NCBI RefSeq assembly: GCF_022179805.1
Contig: NZ_BPUO01000002.1
Span: forward strand, 62,001 to 126,000
Source of the DNA: Cupriavidus pauculus
Lineage (GTDB): Bacteria; Pseudomonadota; Gammaproteobacteria; Burkholderiales; Burkholderiaceae
Reading direction: 5' to 3'
Length of the DNA: 64,000 nucleotides
The position numbers and the translations under genes are program-made. Positions within the stretch are counted from its first letter, which is position 1. The number at the start of each line of letters is the position of its first letter. The notes beneath the pieces are model-generated. The model saw nothing but the letters and a program-made list of their open reading frames with translations. It had not been told where the DNA came from and did no database searches. Shown here in pieces: positions 25,885 through 35,388 of this stretch.

Positions 25885-28800
25885 TCAGTCGTAATCGACC
25901 CTGGCGCACTCGTCGCCCAGCGCGTTGCGCAGTCCCGCCAGCGCCTCGTCCGACGGCAACACCCTCCACCGCTCACCAAGGATCGTCGCGCAGCTTGCGC
26001 CCGCACTCGCATACGAGATGCGCACCCGCACGCCGGCACCGGGCTCCTGGCCGTTGGCCAGGATCGGCTCCAGCAGCTCGCGCAGCCGCGGCAGGCTGGC
26101 GCGTTGGTCGAAGCGGAGTTCCACGGCCTGCGCGTAGCGCGCCCGCGCCGCAGCCATGTCCATGACCGATTCCGCGGTAAAGCGCACGCCGCCCGTGAAC
26201 GTATCGTGCCGGGCATTGCCCTGGGCGATGATCAGTTCGTCCTCGCGGAACATGTGGCGATTGGCATCGTACAGTTCGTTGAACACGGTCATTTCGATCT
26301 GCGCGGTGCCATCGTCGATCATCACGATGATCAGCTTGCCGCGCTGCGTCATCTGCGTGCGAACGCCCATGATCACACCGGCCACCACCTTGCCGCGCAC
26401 GTCACGACCGTAGCCGCCGCCGTTGCCCTGCACTTCCTTTTCCAGCGCCGTCAGCGTGCCCTTGACGAAGCGCCGCACCTCGTCGCGCGAGGCGTCGAAC
26501 AGGTGACCCGAGAAGTAGTAGCCCAGCGCCTGCTTTTCTTCCTGCAGCGTGCGCTTGGCCGACCAGCGCGGCTCGTCCACGAGTTCCGGACGATGCGCCT
26601 CGCCGGCGTCTTCCATGAGGTCGAACAGCGACACCTGGTTGGCCGATTCCGCCTTTTGCTCGGCCGCCTCCATCGCCATCGACACCGATGCCAGCAACTG
26701 CGCCCGGTTGTCGTTGAGGCTGTCGAACGCGCCAGCGCGGATCAGCGCCTCGATCGTGCGGCGGTTGACCTGGCGGCGGTCCACACGCTCGCAGAAGTCG
26801 AACAGGTCGGCAAACGGCTTTTCCTCGCGTGCGCGCAGGATGTCCTCGATGGCGCCCTGGCCCGAGCCCTTGATGCCACCCAGGCCGTAGCGGATGGTCT
26901 TGGCATCGGTCGGCGCAAACCGGTATTCGCTGGCGTTGACGTCTGGCGGCAGCACCTTGATGCCGTTCAGGCGGCAATCCTCATAGAGGATCTTGACCTT
27001 GTCCGTGTCGTCCATGGCCAGCGACATATTGGCTGCCAGGAATTCGGCCGGATGGTGCGCCTTGAGCCATGCCGTGTAGTACGCCAGCAGCGCGTATGCG
27101 GCCGCGTGCGACTTGTTGAAGCCGTAGCCCGCGAACTTCTCCATCAGGTCGAAGATGTCGTCGGCCTGCTGCGCCGACAGCCCGTTCTTGTCGGCGCCCT
27201 CGCGGAACAGCTCGCGATGCTTGGCCATTTCCTCGGCCTTCTTCTTGCCCATGGCCCGGCGCAGCAAGTCGGCGCCGCCCAGCGAGTAGCCGCCGATGAT
27301 CTGCGCCATCTGCATCACCTGCTCCTGGTAGACCATGATGCCGTAGGTCTCCTTGAGCACGGGCTCCACGCGCGGATCGGGATACTCCACCTTCTCGCGT
27401 CCATGCTTGCGGGCACAGAAGCTCGGGATCAGGTCCATCGGACCCGGACGGTAGAGCGCCACCAGCGCGATGATGTCCTCGAAGCGGTCAGGCTTGGCGT
27501 CCTTGAGCATGCCCTGCATGCCGCGGCTTTCCAGCTGGAACACCGCCACGGTATTGGCGCTCTTGAGGATGTCGAACGCGGGGCTGTCGTCCAGCGGAAT
27601 CTGGCTGCAGTTCCAGTCGGCTTTCGACGGATCCATGCGGCGGATATAGCGCTCGGCCCAGTCCAGGATCGTCAGCGTGGTCAGGCCCAGGAAGTCGAAC
27701 TTGACCAGGCCGGCCGCTTCCACGTCGTCCTTGTCGTACTGGCTCACGACGCCGCTCATGCCGTCGGTGCCCTGCGTGTAGAGCGGGCAGAAATCGGTCA
27801 GGCGGCCCGGCGCGATCAGCACGCCACCGGCGTGCATGCCCACGTTACGCGTCATGCCTTCCACGCGCTGCGCCAGTTCCAGCAGCTGGCGCACTTCTTC
27901 CTCGTTGCGCTCGCGCTCGGCCAGCGCCGGCTCTTCCTTCTTGGCTTCCTCCAGCGTCACCAGCTTGCCCGGCTTGAACGGAATCAGCTTGGCGACGCTA
28001 TCGACAAAGCCGTAGCCCAGGTCGAGCACACGGCCCACGTCGCGCACGGCCGCCTTGGCGGCCATGGTGCCGAACGTGGCGATCTGCGACACGGCTTCCT
28101 TGCCGTACTTTTCCTTCACGTACGTGATCACGCGATCGCGGCCGTGCTGGCAGAAGTCGATATCGAAGTCGGGCATCGACACCCGCTCCGGATTCAGGAA
28201 ACGCTCGAACAGCAGCGCGTACTTGAGCGGATCGAGGTCGGTAATGCCCAGCGCGTAAGCCACCAGCGAGCCGGCACCGGAGCCCCGGCCCGGACCCACC
28301 GGCACGCCATTGTTCTTGGCCCAGTTGATAAAGTCCGCCACGATCAGGAAGTAGCCCGGGAACCCCATCTTGATGATGGTGCCGGTCTCGAACTCGAGCC
28401 GCGTGTAGTACTCCGGCCGCCTGCGCTCGCGCTCGGCGTCGTCGGGGAACAACACGGCCATGCGCTTTTCCAGGCCGTCCTTGGCCATGAAGACGAGGTA
28501 GTCGTCCAGCGACATGCCGTCGGGCGTCGGAAACAGCGGCAGGCGTGGCTTGCCCAGTTCCAGCGTCAGGTTGCAGCGCTTGGCGATCTCGACGGCATTC
28601 TGCAGCGCCGACGGAATGTCGGCGAACAGCGCGCACATCTCGTCCTGCGTCTTGAAGTACTGGTCGGTCGTGAACTTGCGCGTGCGGCGCGGGTTGGCCA
28701 GCAATTCGCCCTCGGCGATGCAGACACGCGCCTCGTGCGCCGTGAAGTCGTCCGGCGTCATGAACTGCACCGGATGCGTGGCCACCACCGGCAGCTTTAG

Positions 28801-29394
28801 CGACGCGGCCAGTTGCACCGCCTGCGGCACGTAGGCATCGGTACCGGGCTGGCCGGCGCGCTGCAGTTCGATGTAGAAGCGTCGCGGAAACACGCGGGCC
28901 CAATGCTCGGCCGCGCGGCGCGCGCCGTCGGGGTTGCCGTTGGCCAGAGCCAGGCCCACGTCGCCGCCCATCGCGCCGGACAGCGCGATCAGGCCGGTTG
29001 CCAGCGGCAGGCCTTCCTCGCCCGGCTCCTCGAACCAGCCGGGTTCGAACTCGGCGCGGCCGCGATGCTGGTTGCCCAGCCAGGCGCGGGACAGTAGCGA
29101 GCAGAGGTTCAGGTAGCCGATGCGGTCTTGCACCAGCAGCAGCATGCGTGCGGGCTTGTCGCGGTCATCGGCATTGGTCAGCCAGACGTCGGCGCCGACG
29201 ACGGGCTTGACGCCGCCGCCACGGGCTTCCTTGTAGAAGCGGATCAGGCCAAACGCATTGGCGAGGTCGGTCAGCGCAAGGGCGCCCATGCCATCACGGG
29301 CGGCGGCCTTGACGGCGTCATCGAGTCGGACGATACCGTCAACGACCGAGTATTCGGAATGCAGGCGAAGGTGTACGAAGCGGGGTGCGGACAT
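25885..29394 (-). CDS. dnaE: DNA polymerase III alpha subunit
   Basis: Replicative polymerase subunit, 1169 aa, the usual DnaE1 size. The N-terminal PHP domain begins FVHLRLHSEYSVVDG. The palm carries the catalytic PDFDIDF with D411 and D413 (E. coli D401 and D403), the PGRGSGAGS motif lies before it and the helix-hairpin-helix and OB domains after it. The ATG at 29394 fits the family N-terminus; 17 further residues upstream are unlikely. Transcribed divergently from trhO. Confidence 0.97.
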   Translation of the reverse strand: MSAPRFVHLRLHSEYSVVDGIVRLDDAVKAAARDGMGALALTDLANAFGLIRFYKEARGGGVKPVVGADVWLTNADDRDKPARMLLLVQDRIGYLNLCSLLSRAWLGNQHRGRAEFEPGWFEEPGEEGLPLATGLIALSGAMGGDVGLALANGNPDGARRAAEHWARVFPRRFYIELQRAGQPGTDAYVPQAVQLAASLKLPVVATHPVQFMTPDDFTAHEARVCIAEGELLANPRRTRKFTTDQYFKTQDEMCALFADIPSALQNAVEIAKRCNLTLELGKPRLPLFPTPDGMSLDDYLVFMAKDGLEKRMAVLFPDDAERERRRPEYYTRLEFETGTIIKMGFPGYFLIVADFINWAKNNGVPVGPGRGSGAGSLVAYALGITDLDPLKYALLFERFLNPERVSMPDFDIDFCQHGRDRVITYVKEKYGKEAVSQIATFGTMAAKAAVRDVGRVLDLGYGFVDSVAKLIPFKPGKLVTLEEAKKEEPALAERERNEEEVRQLLELAQRVEGMTRNVGMHAGGVLIAPGRLTDFCPLYTQGTDGMSGVVSQYDKDDVEAAGLVKFDFLGLTTLTILDWAERYIRRMDPSKADWNCSQIPLDDSPAFDILKSANTVAVFQLESRGMQGMLKDAKPDRFEDIIALVALYRPGPMDLIPSFCARKHGREKVEYPDPRVEPVLKETYGIMVYQEQVMQMAQIIGGYSLGGADLLRRAMGKKKAEEMAKHRELFREGADKNGLSAQQADDIFDLMEKFAGYGFNKSHAAAYALLAYYTAWLKAHHPAEFLAANMSLAMDDTDKVKILYEDCRLNGIKVLPPDVNASEYRFAPTDAKTIRYGLGGIKGSGQGAIEDILRAREEKPFADLFDFCERVDRRQVNRRTIEALIRAGAFDSLNDNRAQLLASVSMAMEAAEQKAESANQVSLFDLMEDAGEAHRPELVDEPRWSAKRTLQEEKQALGYYFSGHLFDASRDEVRRFVKGTLTALEKEVQGNGGGYGRDVRGKVVAGVIMGVRTQMTQRGKLIIVMIDDGTAQIEMTVFNELYDANRHMFREDELIIAQGNARHDTFTGGVRFTAESVMDMAAARARYAQAVELRFDQRASLPRLRELLEPILANGQEPGAGVRVRISYASAGASCATILGERWRVLPSDEALAGLRNALGDECARVDYD

Positions 29395-29499
29395 AGGGCG
29401 CCATTGTACCGGCTTGCCTCGCCGGCATCCTTGGGAGTTTCGCAAAGTGACGGCCCCGCGCCCATGCGCCGACGGGTATCGTCTATGCGGTTGAGGGGC

Positions 29500-29505
29500 T
29501 ATAAT
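29500..29505 (+). promoter_or_regulatory. -10 element of the trhO promoter
   Basis: TATAAT preceded by GGGGC, 64 nt before the trhO ATG. No good -35 hexamer is visible at the standard spacing. Confidence 0.45.
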
Positions 29506-29569
29506 TTCGCCTTTCCAATCAGGCAGTTACCGAGCGCCCCACGGGCACCCGGACAGGCAGCGTCGCTCC

Positions 29570-30427
29570 ATGCAGATCGTCAACATTTCGGCTTATAAAT
29601 TCGTCACGCTCGAGGACATCGAGACCCTGCGCCCCGCCATGCGCGAGCGCTGCGATGCAGCCGGCCTGAAAGGCACGATCCTGCTCGCGCCGGAGGGCAT
29701 CAACATGTTCCTGGCCGGCACGCGCGCGCAGATCGACGACTTCATGGTCTGGCTGCACGCCGATGCCCGCTTTGCCGACATCGCGCCCAAGGAAAGCATC
29801 TCGGAAAACCAGCCCTTCAAGCGCATGCTGGTGCGTGCCAAGAAGGAAATCATCACGATGAAGATGCCGGTGATCCGGCCGGAAGAAGGCCGTGCCCCGG
29901 CGGTGCGCCCGGTGGACCTGAAGCGCTGGCTCGACCAGGGCCATGACGACGAAGGCCGTCCCGTGGTGATGCTCGATACGCGCAACGATTTCGAGGTGGC
30001 GGTAGGTACCTTCGACAACGCCGTCGAATACAACATCCAGAAGTTCAGCGACTTCCCGCCGGCCGTGGCCGAAAACAAGGCGGCGCTCGAAGGCAAGACC
30101 GTGGTGTCGTTCTGCACCGGCGGCATTCGCTGCGAAAAAGCCGCGATCCACATGCAGGAAGTGGGCATCGAGCGCGTGTACCAGCTCGAAGGGGGCATCC
30201 TCAAATACTTCGAAGAAGTGGGCGGCAGCCACTATCGCGGCGACTGCTTCGTGTTCGACTACCGCACCGCACTCAATCCGAACCTAGAGCCCGCCGGCCC
30301 GGTGCAGTGCTTTGCCTGTCGCGCCGTGGTGACGCCGGAAGCACAGCAAGATCCCAAGTATGTGGTGGGCAAGAGCTGCCCGCATTGCGCGGACGCCGTT
30401 GGCACATCGACAGCGGCCGCTGCCTGA
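29570..30427 (+). CDS. trhO: tRNA uridine-34 5-hydroxylase TrhO (rhodanese-like, UPF0176)
   Basis: Oxygen-dependent hydroxylation of U34 in tRNA, the first step towards 5-(carboxy)methoxyuridine. The 285-aa protein has an N-terminal acylphosphatase-like domain beginning [11 protein letters not shown], then a rhodanese domain with [15 protein letters not shown] and the active loop CTGGIRC (catalytic Cys at 182). C-terminal cysteines in CFACR and CPHC suggest a metal site. It ends 3 nt from the convergent Nudix gene. Confidence 0.92.
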   Translation: MQIVNISAYKFVTLEDIETLRPAMRERCDAAGLKGTILLAPEGINMFLAGTRAQIDDFMVWLHADARFADIAPKESISENQPFKRMLVRAKKEIITMKMPVIRPEEGRAPAVRPVDLKRWLDQGHDDEGRPVVMLDTRNDFEVAVGTFDNAVEYNIQKFSDFPPAVAENKAALEGKTVVSFCTGGIRCEKAAIHMQEVGIERVYQLEGGILKYFEEVGGSHYRGDCFVFDYRTALNPNLEPAGPVQCFACRAVVTPEAQQDPKYVVGKSCPHCADAVGTSTAAAA

Positions 30428-30430
30428 AAC

Positions 30431-31111
30431 TCAGGCAGCCAGCAGATGGTAGAGATTGCGTAGCATCCCTGCCGTCGCGCCCCAGATGAACCGATGACCA
30501 CCGCCCTCGCGCGGATAAGGCATCGAGTAGAACTGGCGTTCCCCGCCTTCCCACCGCAGCAGCCGGCGCTCGTGCCGCGCCGGATCCATCAGGAAAGACA
30601 GCGGCACCTCGAAGATGTCGGCCACCTCGCCGGCATCGGCCTGCAACGTATAGCCGGGCCGCACCAGGCCGACGATCGGGCTGACGTGATAGCCGGTGCC
30701 CGTGATGTAGTCCGGCAACGACCCCAATACCTCGATGAAGTCCCGCTTCAGGCCGATTTCCTCCTCGGTCTCGCGCAAGGCCGTGGCGATGCGGTCGGCG
30801 TCGTAGGTTTCCTGCCTGCCACCCGGAAAGCTGATCTGGCCGGCATGCGACGTCAGGTTGGCGTTGCGCTCGGTCAGCAGCACCGTCAGGCCGTCGCGCT
30901 GCTGCACCAGCGGCACCAGCACGGCTGCTTCACGCAATCCACGAGTCTTGTCATAGATGCGCGACTCATCGGTCAGCTCGGGCTCCCAGGACGGCGGAGA
31001 CAGCAGCCGATGGCGGATGAAGTCGGGTTGCATGCGCGGCGCGGATAGCGGCGCGCGGCGGCTGTCGGTCTCGATGACCGGCAGCGCTTCGGGATCGAAT
31101 TTGGGGCGCAT
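30431..31111 (-). CDS. Nudix hydrolase, coenzyme A pyrophosphatase type
   Basis: 226-aa Nudix hydrolase. The family-specific SHAGQISFPGG motif (CoA pyrophosphatase subgroup, UPF0035) precedes a Nudix box with ALRETEEEIGL, and the first acidic box position is altered as in NudL-type enzymes. Likely splits CoA or acyl-CoA into phosphopantetheine and 3',5'-ADP. The start at 31111 (MRPKFDPEALPV) is chosen because the 32 residues encoded upstream look non-coding and a terminator for rplS lies at 31196-31221. Confidence 0.85.
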   Translation of the reverse strand: MRPKFDPEALPVIETDSRRAPLSAPRMQPDFIRHRLLSPPSWEPELTDESRIYDKTRGLREAAVLVPLVQQRDGLTVLLTERNANLTSHAGQISFPGGRQETYDADRIATALRETEEEIGLKRDFIEVLGSLPDYITGTGYHVSPIVGLVRPGYTLQADAGEVADIFEVPLSFLMDPARHERRLLRWEGGERQFYSMPYPREGGGHRFIWGATAGMLRNLYHLLAA

Positions 31112-31195
31112 AACGGCGTCAAGTATGACAGAACGGCCTGATGTTGCACTGCAACGTAAATTGCCCTGACCGGCAGAATCGCCGCGCCAGAAATG

Positions 31196-31221
31196 CAAAA
31201 AGGACACCCGAGGGTGTCCTT
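31196..31221 (-). terminator. Terminator of the rpsP-rimM-trmD-rplS operon
   Basis: AAGGACACCC (31200-31209) pairs with GGGTGTCCTT (31212-31221); on the minus strand it ends in TTTTT. It lies 46 nt after the rplS stop. Confidence 0.9.
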
Positions 31222-31267
31222 CGCCATTCCGGCTGGCATCGGCTGCCCGATGCCCGGCGGGAAAAAC

Positions 31268-31657
31268 TTATTCGGCGACGGCGGCGGTCTTCGCCTTGGT
31301 CACCAGCTTTTCCTTGATACGTGCCGACTTGCCCGAACGCTCGCGCAGGTAGTACAGCTTCGCGCGACGGACGTCACCGCGACGCTTCACTTCGATGCCA
31401 GCGATCAGCGGCGAGTACAGCTGGAACGTACGTTCCACGCCTTCGCCCGACGAGATCTTGCGCACGATGAAGGAGCTGTTCAGGCCACGGTTACGCTTGG
31501 CAATCACCACGCCTTCGTAAGCCTGCACGCGCTTGCGCGTACCTTCCACCACGTTCACGTTGACGATCACGGTGTCGCCAGGTGCGAATGCGGGGATGGT
31601 CTTGTTCGCGGTCAGACGCGCGATCTCTTCCTTCTCGATCTGCTCGATGAGATTCAT
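31268..31657 (-). CDS. rplS: 50S ribosomal protein L19
   Basis: L19 sits at the interface of the ribosomal subunits. The 129-aa protein starts [15 protein letters not shown] and carries [20 protein letters not shown] and [15 protein letters not shown], all conserved. Last gene of rpsP-rimM-trmD-rplS. The ATG at 31657 has GGAG before it; the longer frame upstream is not coding. A short Lys/Thr/Ala tail extends the C-terminus. Confidence 0.97.
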   Translation of the reverse strand: MNLIEQIEKEEIARLTANKTIPAFAPGDTVIVNVNVVEGTRKRVQAYEGVVIAKRNRGLNSSFIVRKISSGEGVERTFQLYSPLIAGIEVKRRGDVRRAKLYYLRERSGKSARIKEKLVTKAKTAAVAE

Positions 31658-31725
31658 CGTTTTCTCCTTAACCATCGTACCGGCGTTATATACCCACATC
31701 GGGGCCCCGGAAGAGGATGGGGTTT

Positions 31726-32508
31726 TCACTTGGCAGGAGCGAACTCCTGCCCTGCTTTCGCTGCCAGGGCCGACAGGAATTTCTCGTCGACCTTGGACAA
31801 CAACCCTTGCTCGCGCGCGGCCACGATCAAATCGGGACGCTTGCGTGCGGTATTGGCCAGCGCCTGCTGGCGCCGCCACTTCTCGATCTCGGCATGATGG
31901 CCCCCGAGCAGTACATCGGGCACCCGCACACCTTCATATTCTTCCGGCCGCGTGTAATGCGGACAGTCGAGCAGGCCGTTGACAAAGCTGTCCTGCACCG
32001 CCGACTGCGCATCGCCCAGCACGCCGGGCAGATGCCTCACCACCGCGTCGATCAGCGCCATCGCCGGCAACTCGCCGCCCGACAGCACAAAATCGCCAAG
32101 GCTGATTTCCTCGTCCACGCGACGGTCGATCAACCGCTGGTCGATCGCCTCGTAACGTCCGCACAGCAGCACCAGGCCCGGACGCTGCGCCAGCTCCATG
32201 ACCTTGGCATGGGTCAGCGTGGTGCCCTGCGGCGACATCAGCACGACGTGCGGACGCTCGACACCGGCTTCCGACTGCGCCGCACGGGCGCCGTCGATGG
32301 CGTCCTCCAGCGGCTTGGCCAGCATTACCATGCCGGGGCCACCACCGTAGGGCCGATCATCGATCGTCCGGTAATTGTCGACCGTGAAGTCGCGGGGATT
32401 CCAGGTGCGCAGCGCGTAACGCTGCTGCTTCGCCGCCCGGCTGGTAATACCCCAGTCGGTCAGCGCGCGAAACATCTCGGGAAACAGCGTGATCACATCG
32501 AACTGCAT
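31726..32508 (-). CDS. trmD: tRNA (guanine-37-N1)-methyltransferase
   Basis: SPOUT methyltransferase making m1G37 in tRNAs that read CNN and some other codons, preventing frameshifts. Conserved features in 260 aa are [12 protein letters not shown] at the start, [23 protein letters not shown] and the knot with [13 protein letters not shown]. It lies between rimM and rplS in the standard operon, with a 68-nt gap before rplS and a 30-nt gap after rimM. Confidence 0.97.
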   Translation of the reverse strand: MQFDVITLFPEMFRALTDWGITSRAAKQQRYALRTWNPRDFTVDNYRTIDDRPYGGGPGMVMLAKPLEDAIDGARAAQSEAGVERPHVVLMSPQGTTLTHAKVMELAQRPGLVLLCGRYEAIDQRLIDRRVDEEISLGDFVLSGGELPAMALIDAVVRHLPGVLGDAQSAVQDSFVNGLLDCPHYTRPEEYEGVRVPDVLLGGHHAEIEKWRRQQALANTARKRPDLIVAAREQGLLSKVDEKFLSALAAKAGQEFAPAK

Positions 32509-32538
32509 CGCGCCTCCCTTGACGGCAATTCAGGAACT

Positions 32539-33204
32539 TCAGTAGTCCAGTCCCCAGTCGACCACGATGCGCCGGCTCTGTATATCCACCGTGCGCAGGA
32601 ATGCATCGACAAACGGAATCAGCCGCTCCGCGGCCTTGCCATCCGGCAGCTCGTAAGCCACCTGCAGGAGCTGGTGGGCACCGTTGTCGATCAGGCCGGT
32701 CACCTCGCCGAGCGTTTCGCCCTGCTCGTTGACCACGGCACAACCGATCAGGTCGACCCAGTAAAACTCACCTTCTTCCGGCGCGGGAAAATCCGCACGC
32801 CGGATCCAGACGCGACGACCCTTGAGCATCTCGGCCACATTGCGGTCCGAAACGCCGGTGGCTTGCGCCACCACGGTTCCGCTATGCTCCCGCGACTGGG
32901 AAATCTTGACGCTGACGGCTTCCGCCGCCTGCGCAGGCGCCGACACCACGCCAACGGCCGGTGCACGCAGCAGCCACCAACGGCGGGCATGGAGCAATGC
33001 AGAGGCGTCGTCCGCATGCGGCTGGACCTTGATCCAGCCACGGATGCCATACGCCGCACCCACGTAACCCACTTCGACGAGATCGTCGGGCAGGGTGTCC
33101 GTAAGCAGCGAGGCAGGCAGCTTTGCCTGCCGGCCGGCGGCGCCATCTTGCGTGGCGGCAGGCGACAGGTTCAGCGGCTTGCGGCCGGTGGCGTTGCCAG
33201 TCAC
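32539..33204 (-). CDS. rimM: 16S rRNA processing protein RimM
   Basis: Assists late assembly of the 30S head, binding S19. The N-terminal RimM domain begins VEVGYVGAAYGIRGWIKV and the C-terminal PRC-barrel has EGEFYWVDLIGCAVVNEQG. At 221 aa it is longer than the usual 170-180 because of about 40 Ala/Thr/Arg-rich residues at the start; an internal start is possible but no better codon with a ribosome-binding site is clear. Confidence 0.93.
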   Translation of the reverse strand: MTGNATGRKPLNLSPAATQDGAAGRQAKLPASLLTDTLPDDLVEVGYVGAAYGIRGWIKVQPHADDASALLHARRWWLLRAPAVGVVSAPAQAAEAVSVKISQSREHSGTVVAQATGVSDRNVAEMLKGRRVWIRRADFPAPEEGEFYWVDLIGCAVVNEQGETLGEVTGLIDNGAHQLLQVAYELPDGKAAERLIPFVDAFLRTVDIQSRRIVVDWGLDY

Positions 33205-33261
33205 GTTGGCGGAATGTCGTTACGCATCGGCGCGCCCGTCAAGGGCACGCCCGAACCACTA

Positions 33262-33516
33262 TCAGGCAGCAACCTTGGCGGCGGCTTGCTTGACCAGGCG
33301 GGCAACGGTCGGCGACAGTTGGGCGCCAACGCCTTGCCAGTAGGCCAGACGGTCTGCCACTACGCGCAGGCCTTCTTCCTTGTCGGTAGCCAGCGGGTTG
33401 TAGAAACCAACGCGCTCGATGAAACGGCCATCGCGACGGTTGCGCGAATCGGTAGCGACGATGTTGAAGAACGGGCGCTTCTTGCTGCCGCCGCGAGCCA
33501 GACGGATTACGACCAT
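33262..33516 (-). CDS. rpsP: 30S ribosomal protein S16
   Basis: First gene of the rpsP-rimM-trmD-rplS operon. The 84-aa protein begins [18 protein letters not shown] and shows [14 protein letters not shown], both diagnostic of S16. The C-terminus is Ala/Lys-rich. Confidence 0.97.
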   Translation of the reverse strand: MVVIRLARGGSKKRPFFNIVATDSRNRRDGRFIERVGFYNPLATDKEEGLRVVADRLAYWQGVGAQLSPTVARLVKQAAAKVAA

Positions 33517-33561
33517 GTTAAGTCCTCAGAAAAACGGGGGTGTGCGAACACGAAACGCAAG

Positions 33562-33567
33562 AGTATA
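33562..33567 (-). promoter_or_regulatory. -10 element of the rpsP operon promoter
   Basis: TATACT on the minus strand, 46 nt before the rpsP ATG. A TTGGAC lies upstream but at a short spacing (13 nt), so the -35 is uncertain. Confidence 0.45.
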
Positions 33568-33889
33568 GCCCACTTCCCAAGTCCAAACAAACACTTAGGG
33601 ATTCCGTGCACTGATCCGCGCTCCCGGAGCGCCGTTGACGCAACACCGGAGCCGTAGCATCGTGGCGAAAACCGCAAACTGGTACCCGACCGCGCCTTGG
33701 CAAGGCCGCCCGGGCGCCGCCAGAGCCAGCCACGGGCGGAACCACGGCCGACGCGTCAAAGCTGGCAAAAATGACGAAACAATCCGTTACACCGGTAACG
33801 GGTTTCGAATAGGCCCCCGCAGCCTCCCTGCGTACCATGAACCCAACGTCTGACTCATCACCTGCTACTACAGGACTTTGGGATTGCAC
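33568..33889. other. Intergenic region between rpsP and the 137-aa secreted protein gene
   Basis: Non-coding by eye. It holds a GCGCTCC/GGAGCGC palindrome at about 33625-33639 and the unassigned promoter of the following plus-strand gene. Open frames here are short or antisense. No RNA gene recognised. Confidence 0.5.
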
Positions 33890-34303
33890 ATGCTTACCCG
33901 CCCCCACCTGCGCCATCTGGTGGCTGGTACCGTGGCCGTCATCGGCCTGGTTGGCACCGTTGCCACCAGCCACGCACAAGTTGCCTTCTGGCAGCGCGCC
34001 TTTGCTGACCATCCGGTCCGGATGGGCCGTGTGGGCGCCGGCTGGGATATGGCGGCCGTCCGCTCCGAGAATCGCGATCACGTGCAGGCCCAGATCGATC
34101 GCATGGAGCAGCGGGCGCGCAACGACGACCGGCTCAGCGGGCGTCCGCAAGGGCCCGGCGGCGCGCCGGACGACCGCGCGGTACGCCAGCCTGGTGGCCC
34201 GGATCGCAACAACGGCGGCGAAACGCAGATGCGCGGCGCCGAAATGCGCCCCACCAACGTTGGCCCCGGCTGGCAGGCGCGTGGCCGTGACGGCGGACGC
34301 TGA
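33890..34303 (+). CDS. Predicted secreted Gly/Arg/Asp-rich protein, unknown function
   Basis: 137-aa protein with a clear signal peptide (MLTRPHLRHLVAGTVAVIGL followed by VGTVATSHA, cleavage before QVAFWQ). The mature part is hydrophilic, rich in Gly, Arg, Asp and Pro, with RMEQRARNDD in the middle, and looks largely disordered. ATG at 33890 is preferred to an in-frame TTG at 33878. A strong terminator follows at 34329-34352. No family recognised; periplasmic or outer location follows from the signal peptide only. Confidence 0.6.
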   Translation: MLTRPHLRHLVAGTVAVIGLVGTVATSHAQVAFWQRAFADHPVRMGRVGAGWDMAAVRSENRDHVQAQIDRMEQRARNDDRLSGRPQGPGGAPDDRAVRQPGGPDRNNGGETQMRGAEMRPTNVGPGWQARGRDGGR

Positions 34304-34328
34304 CGCACACGCCCGCACCATAAACCAG

Positions 34329-34352
34329 ACGGCCGGAACTTCCGGCCGTTTT
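34329..34352 (+). terminator. Intrinsic terminator
   Basis: ACGGCCGGA (34329-34337) pairs with TCCGGCCGT (34341-34349) around ACT, followed by a short T-run. It ends the 137-aa protein transcript. Confidence 0.85.
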
Positions 34353-34539
34353 CCATTGTCACTCTAGACGTGCGTGCCAGAAAACGCCGCACAGGCTGCC
34401 GCCCGGCGCTGTCCGGGAACGTCCAGCGTGCCGCTGTTGCGCAGACGGCAATCCAACTGACCTGCCTCTGTCCGGCACCCACTGCCTGGGCCCGAAGGCC
34501 GGGCGCGGCCTCCACAAGAACGACTTGTCGAGGTTCATC

Positions 34540-34689
34540 ATGTCTCCCCTTCTTCACGACCTGGCCCGGCATGCGGGCCAGTTGTCGTTGTCGCTGCTGT
34601 TCATGCTGCTGCTGACGCTGGTGCTGTACAGCGAGACGCATATCGCCGACCTGGCTTCTGGCGTACTGGCTTCGATCTGGCCGTCCTGA
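34540..34689 (+). CDS. Small predicted membrane protein, 49 aa
   Basis: Short frame from ATG 34540 to TGA 34687-34689, 49 residues, with GAGG 7 nt before the start. The sequence is one hydrophobic helix of about 20 residues (LSLLFMLLLTLVLYSETHIA) between a short amphipathic N-terminus (MSPLLHDLARHAGQ) and a short end. It lies 67 nt before a TM2-domain gene. No homologue recognised; coding status is plausible only. Confidence 0.4.
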   Translation: MSPLLHDLARHAGQLSLSLLFMLLLTLVLYSETHIADLASGVLASIWPS

Positions 34690-34756
34690 CGCTACAATGG
34701 GCGCCGATGCCGCCGGCATCCCCGGGTTTTTCCGTTTCGCCAACGCCTTGCCCAAA

Positions 34757-35260
34757 ATGCCTGCAGCCAGCCAAGCCCCCGCCATTGCCCGCGACGCCAA
34801 TCGCCCGCCCGCCATCTCCGGCGGAAAATCCAAGCTGATCACCGTCGCGCTGGCATTCCTGCTGGGCAGCCTGGGCGCGCACCGCTTCTACCTGAAGGGC
34901 TTGCGCGACCTGTTCGGCTGGGCGCATCTGCTGGCCACCGCGGCCGGCGCCATCGGCGTGACGTCACTGATCCTTGGCGCGGGCAGTACGCCGATGAACT
35001 GGGTCTTCGCGGTCGCGGGCGGTATATCGCTCATCAGCGCCTTCCTGACCGCCATCGTGTTCGGCCTGCGTCCCGACGACAAATGGGACGCCCGCTACAA
35101 CGCACACGGCAAGCCCACACGTTCGGGCTGGCCGGTCGTGATCCTCGTGATCCTGTCGCTGATGATCGGCACAGGCCTGTTGATGGCTGGCCTGGCCATC
35201 AGCTTCCAGACCTTTTTCGAATCGCAGGTGGAGGCGGCCAAGGCCCTTTCGCAAGAGTAA
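34757..35260 (+). CDS. TM2-domain membrane protein
   Basis: 167-aa inner-membrane protein. After a polar N-terminus, GKSKLITVALAFLLGSLGAH followed by RFYLKGLRDLFGW is the TM2-domain pattern (two helices joined by a tight loop with HRFYLG). Further hydrophobic segments lie near residues 75-112 and 130-152. An ATG at 34697 in frame would add 20 residues, but TACAAT at 34693-34698 looks like a -10 and would place that ATG outside the transcript. Function of TM2 proteins in bacteria is unknown. Confidence 0.7.
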   Translation: MPAASQAPAIARDANRPPAISGGKSKLITVALAFLLGSLGAHRFYLKGLRDLFGWAHLLATAAGAIGVTSLILGAGSTPMNWVFAVAGGISLISAFLTAIVFGLRPDDKWDARYNAHGKPTRSGWPVVILVILSLMIGTGLLMAGLAISFQTFFESQVEAAKALSQE

Positions 35261-35388
35261 GCGGCGCTTCGCTGACACTGCCGTGACAAGTTCGTAACCA
35301 TCGCCCTGCGCCGGCGCGGATCACCCATACTGCTTAGGTTCAGGTTCGACGTCGGGACCGCGTTCCGGCGTCACGCACAGGAGGGCAG

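Noticed and set aside
26104..28800. 898-codon plus-strand open frame
   Set aside because: Antisense to dnaE; His/Arg/Leu-rich shadow of a high-GC gene with no family motifs.
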